A stretch of DNA of 64,000 nucleotides from positions 124,001-188,000 of the forward strand of contig CAJTFS010000003.1 in assembly GCA_910575495.1 (NCBI GenBank), given 5' to 3'. Of this stretch, positions 61,207 through 64,000 are shown piece by piece. The notes beneath the pieces were generated by a model. That model did not search any database and had not been told where the DNA came from. It saw only the letters and a list, made by a program, of their open reading frames with translations. The first letter of the stretch is position 1. Each line of letters opens with the position of its first letter. This DNA comes from Bacteroidales bacterium. Lineage in GTDB: Bacteria > Bacteroidota > Bacteroidia > Bacteroidales > Rikenellaceae. The position numbers were made by a program, and so were the translations under genes.

Positions 61207-62652
61207 ATGGAACAGAAAAAGAAAGACCAAGATGTTCTGATCGTCCGGGACGAGCAGACGGGTGAAATCAGCGTAGTCGCGGGGTTAAAAAGCGACGGCA
61301 CGCCGAATCTGCGACCCGCCAAAGCAGAACACGCGCAGGACTTCCTGCGTTTCGACAGACACGGGGACGTGCTGGACAACTTCTTTGCCAACTTCTTCCG
61401 GCAATGCAAGGAGCCGAACCGCTTCGGATTCTACCGCGTTGCTGTCGAAGGCATGGAGAACGTGGTTGCGGTAATGAAAGACCTGCTGAAAGACCCCGTC
61501 GGCTTTCGGGATGTGCTCGCGCCGCACAAGGTCGATACGACCAAGTACGAACAGGCCGCTGCGCAGCAAGTGCCGGAAACGCCGCCCGAACCCGAAAAGG
61601 AGGAAAAACGACAGGATGAAAAGTATCGGCCTATCGACGAAACGCAGGTCGACAGCGAAGCATTCGAGCGCCTTTGGGGCGTAAAGGTCGAAGACCTGCG
61701 TCAAGCCGGATGCTGGGAGCGTATGCTCGGCCACGGCAAGTCGCCGTTGGTAACCTGTCATCCCGAAATCGGAGGCGTGCGTTTTCCGGTCGAAGCGCGA
61801 TTGTCGCTGCCGGAAAATCCCGACGGCACGGTTTCGCTCGTACCGCATCCGCTACGGCGCGAGCCCGATCTCAAATCTTACGAGAACATCGAGTTCACGG
61901 ATTCGGATCGGGAGAGCCTGAAAAAGACGGGCAATCTGGGACGTGTCGCCGAGGTGCTCGACAAGAACACCGGCGAACTCGTCCCCTCTTATATCAGTAT
62001 CAACCGCCAGACGAACGAAACGATTGCCGTACCTGTCAGCGCTCTCCGTATTCCCGACGAGGTAAAAGGCGTCAAGGAGGCATTGGCCGCAGGCAAAGGC
62101 GTCTATTTGGAGGGCATGACTTCCAAGAACGGCAAACTGTTCAATGCCACGATTCAGATCAACGCCGACAAACAAGGATTGGACTTTCACTTCGGCGGAC
62201 AGAGGCCGGCACAACGCAACGAACAGCGAAACGGGCAGACGCAAGATGACGGACGCAAGGTCTATATCGGTAAAACGCTGCTCGGACTGCCGATTCTCGA
62301 TGAAATGCGGCAGGGCTGGGCACAAAACAAATGGGTGCTGATGGAGGGTCTTACCGACAAGAAAGGCCGCACGTTCAACGCCTACGTCCGGCCGAATCAC
62401 GAGAAGGGCAAATACGACTTCCGCCGCACCATAGCCGACAAGTCGCAGATCCACGAAATCAAACCCGCGCACGCATCGGAAACGCAAGTAGCAATCAATT
62501 CGGAGGGCAAGACCAACGAAGCGACCAAACACGTTGGCGAGCCGCTGAAAAAGGGTCAGGCCGCACCTGCCGACACAAAACAGCAGGAACAGCAAGAGCA
62601 AGGCGAGAACCGCCGTCAACATATCCGCAAACGGTCGGGGATGAAAATGTAA
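61207..62652 (+). CDS. DUF4099/DUF3945-domain ICE protein
   Basis: A 481-residue protein found in Bacteroidetes conjugative and mobilizable elements next to topB. The N-terminal DUF4099-like region covers about residues 10-250 (DGTPNLRPAKAEHAQDFLRFDRHGDVLDNFF, then WGVKVEDLRQAGCWERMLGHGKSPLV). Two DUF3945 repeats follow: SYISINRQTNETIAVPVSALRIPDEVKGV...LFNATIQINADKQGLDFHF, and GLPILDEMRQGWAQNKWVLMEGLTDKKGRTFNAYV. The tail is Gln/Lys-rich. Function is unknown; conservation beside topoisomerase genes suggests a role in element DNA processing. topB starts 59 nt downstream. Confidence 0.88.
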   Translation: MEQKKKDQDVLIVRDEQTGEISVVAGLKSDGTPNLRPAKAEHAQDFLRFDRHGDVLDNFFANFFRQCKEPNRFGFYRVAVEGMENVVAVMKDLLKDPVGFRDVLAPHKVDTTKYEQAAAQQVPETPPEPEKEEKRQDEKYRPIDETQVDSEAFERLWGVKVEDLRQAGCWERMLGHGKSPLVTCHPEIGGVRFPVEARLSLPENPDGTVSLVPHPLRREPDLKSYENIEFTDSDRESLKKTGNLGRVAEVLDKNTGELVPSYISINRQTNETIAVPVSALRIPDEVKGVKEALAAGKGVYLEGMTSKNGKLFNATIQINADKQGLDFHFGGQRPAQRNEQRNGQTQDDGRKVYIGKTLLGLPILDEMRQGWAQNKWVLMEGLTDKKGRTFNAYVRPNHEKGKYDFRRTIADKSQIHEIKPAHASETQVAINSEGKTNEATKHVGEPLKKGQAAPADTKQQEQQEQGENRRQHIRKRSGMKM

Positions 62653-62711
62653 TTCCGACATCCATCGAAATCGGGACTTTCAGTTCTACACCACTAAATC
62701 CACAGTAAAAT

Positions 62712-64000
62712 ATGCAAACTATTCTGACAGAAAAACCGAGCGTGGCACGGGAGATCGCGCGCATCGTCAAGGCGACCCGCCGTGAAACAGGGTACTACAC
62801 GGGCGGTGGCTACAACGTAACATGGGCTTTCGGGCATTTGGTGCAACCCGCCCTGCCGGACGGCTACGGCATCAAGGGATTTCACCGCGACAACCGACGA
62901 ACGAAGCAAGAGCAGAATCGAACTTGTTCGGATTTTGCCTTGCAAGGAGGAGGAAGAACAACGCTCAACCTGCCGATTATCCCGCCTGTCTTCCAGCTCG
63001 TACCGCGACAGGTCAAAACCGAGAAAGGCTACAAGCCGGACAGCGACGTGGCGGCGCAGATCAAAGTCATCGCGCGGCTGTTCCGCGAAAGTGAGCGCAT
63101 CATCGTTGCGACGGATGCGGGACGCGAAGGCGAACTGATCTTCCGTTACCTGTACGAGTATATCGGCTGCGCCACGCCGTTCGACCGCCTTTGGATCAGC
63201 TCGCTCACAGACAAAGCCATCCGCGAGGGGCTGGAGCGCATCGAGAGCGGCTCGAAGTACGACAACCTCTACTACGCGGCCAAAGCCCGCAGCGAGGCCG
63301 ACTGGCTGGTAGGCATCAACGCCACGCAGGCCATTACGATAGCCGCCGGACGCGGAACGTATTCGCTCGGCCGCGTGCAGACGCCGACACTGGCTATGGT
63401 CTGCGAACGGTATTGGGAGAATAAACGTTTCACGCCCGAATCCGTGTGGCAGGTGCATTTCGCCACACCCGGAACGGGCGCCGATTCGGTCGTCAAGTTC
63501 TCTTCCGTCGAGAAGTGGAAGGAGAAAGCCCCTACCGAAGCTGCTTACAAAGCCCTCGAAGCACAAGAAACGGTAAGTATTACGAAAGTCGAGCGCAAGG
63601 AAACCGTGCAGGAACCGCCCCTGCTTTACGACCTCACGACGCTCCAAAAGGAGGCGAACACCAAGCATGGGTTTTCGGCGGAGAAGACGCTCTCCATCGC
63701 GCAGAAACTCTACGAGGCCAAAGCGATCACCTATCCCCGCACGGGCAGCCGATATATTCCCGAAGATGTTTTCGGGGAGATTCCCGCCCTGCTGCGTACA
63801 CAGAAGAATAACCCCGCATGGGCGAAACGGCTCGCGCTTGTGGGCGACACGCTCTCGCGCCGCAGCGTGGACGACGGCAAAGTTACCGACCACCATGCGC
63901 TGCTGCCGACGGACGTAAAGCCGAAGATGCTTTCAGCCGACGAACAGACCGTGTACGACATGATCGTCGGGCGTATGCTCGAAGCCTTCGCCGAACGCTG
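62712..64000 (+). CDS. topB: DNA topoisomerase III (ICE-type TopB), 3' end beyond window, with in-frame repeat insertion
   Basis: Type IA topoisomerase; 429 codons are visible and the frame is open to the edge. The N-terminal Toprim domain starts QTILTEKPSVAREIARIV and continues with ATDAGREGELIFRYLY. The central part has SSLTDKAIREGL and GTYSLGRVQTPTLAMVC, and the catalytic Tyr is in AITYPRTGSRYIP. Residues 62-86 (62895-62969) are a 25-codon insertion absent from the normal motif order GFHRDN-LPIIP. It matches the 75-bp palindromic repeats of the chromosome and is flanked by CAAC duplications. The frame is preserved, so the protein may still be active. It follows the DUF4099/3945 gene. Confidence 0.92.
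   Translation, partial: MQTILTEKPSVAREIARIVKATRRETGYYTGGGYNVTWAFGHLVQPALPDGYGIKGFHRDNRRTKQEQNRTCSDFALQGGGRTTLNLPIIPPVFQLVPRQVKTEKGYKPDSDVAAQIKVIARLFRESERIIVATDAGREGELIFRYLYEYIGCATPFDRLWISSLTDKAIREGLERIESGSKYDNLYYAAKARSEADWLVGINATQAITIAAGRGTYSLGRVQTPTLAMVCERYWENKRFTPESVWQVHFATPGTGADSVVKFSSVEKWKEKAPTEAAYKALEAQETVSITKVERKETVQEPPLLYDLTTLQKEANTKHGFSAEKTLSIAQKLYEAKAITYPRTGSRYIPEDVFGEIPALLRTQKNNPAWAKRLALVGDTLSRRSVDDGKVTDHHALLPTDVKPKMLSADEQTVYDMIVGRMLEAFAER
62895..62969 (+). mobile_element. 75-bp palindromic element inserted in frame in topB
   Basis: A 75-bp insert with core GCAGAATCGAACTTGTTCGG followed by ATTTTGCC, compared with GCAGAACCGAACTTGTTCGG and GTTATGCC in the 30949 array. A 4-bp direct repeat, CAAC (62891-62894 and 62966-62969), bounds it. 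The right half (CAAGGAGGAG...AGAACAACG) resembles 34050-34075. It adds 25 residues and no stop codon. Confidence 0.8.

Overview
The window looks like chromosome from a high-GC member of the Bacteroidales, most likely Alistipes or a close relative (Rikenellaceae). The evidence is Bacteroidetes-type promoters (a -7 box TAnnTTTG, often with a TTTG -33 box about 19-20 nt upstream), gene families typical of the group (PG0541-type efflux partner, fused KorA, GH3 protein, PepSY-like lipoprotein, DUF3945/DUF4099), and a Bacteroidetes conjugative-element left end. Species assignment is inference; no rRNA is present.

Layout. 1-5.3 kb: rRNA methyltransferase (cut by the window edge), deoxynucleoside kinase, GH3-family protein, TrkA, and a small Cys-rich membrane protein divergent from trkA. 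5.4-11.4 kb: PepSY-like lipoprotein, a 1.1-kb gene-poor repeat region, DEAD-box helicase plus miaB, and a YitT-family protein. 11.6-19 kb (plus strand): plsY, acyl-CoA synthetase, a membrane protein/winged-helix pair with creD, engB and prs. 19.1-30.8 kb (minus strand): SDR, MBL hydrolase, a five-gene tetR-tolC-adaptor-RND-PG0541 efflux operon, acetyltransferase and POT transporter. 31.3-46.6 kb: glgB, a 1.2-kb repeat island, an amidohydrolase, an exbB-exbD-tonB-DUF1573 operon, tamB, tsaD, a radical SAM gene and an NMO/FabK-like enzyme. 46.9-50.1 kb: a lone terminase large subunit, a small unknown gene and a divergent S24 repressor. 50.5-55.8 kb: kduI and a gluconate-5-dehydrogenase-like SDR, then korAB.

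56.0-64.0 kb: tRNA-Ala(GGC) is followed by the left end of an integrative conjugative element: tyrosine integrase, RhuM-like gene, two helix-turn-helix genes (the second frameshifted), a DUF4099/DUF3945 protein and topB, which runs off the window. Nested inside the element is a visibly AT-rich insert carrying one large gene. It encodes a GHKL ATPase fused to a PD-(D/E)xK-like nuclease, and is the best candidate here for an undescribed, probably defensive, system.

The intergenic DNA holds several repeat families. The most striking is a 75-bp palindromic element. It forms a five-copy tandem array between the POT gene and glgB, has inverted relatives between tetR and tolC, and a 75-bp (25-codon) copy lies in frame inside topB, bounded by a 4-bp direct repeat. 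Other families are a 326-bp MITE-like element with perfect 22-bp terminal repeats, an ~85-bp GC-rich repeat, heptanucleotide tandem repeats often just upstream of start codons, and paralogous remnants of a surface-protein-like module.
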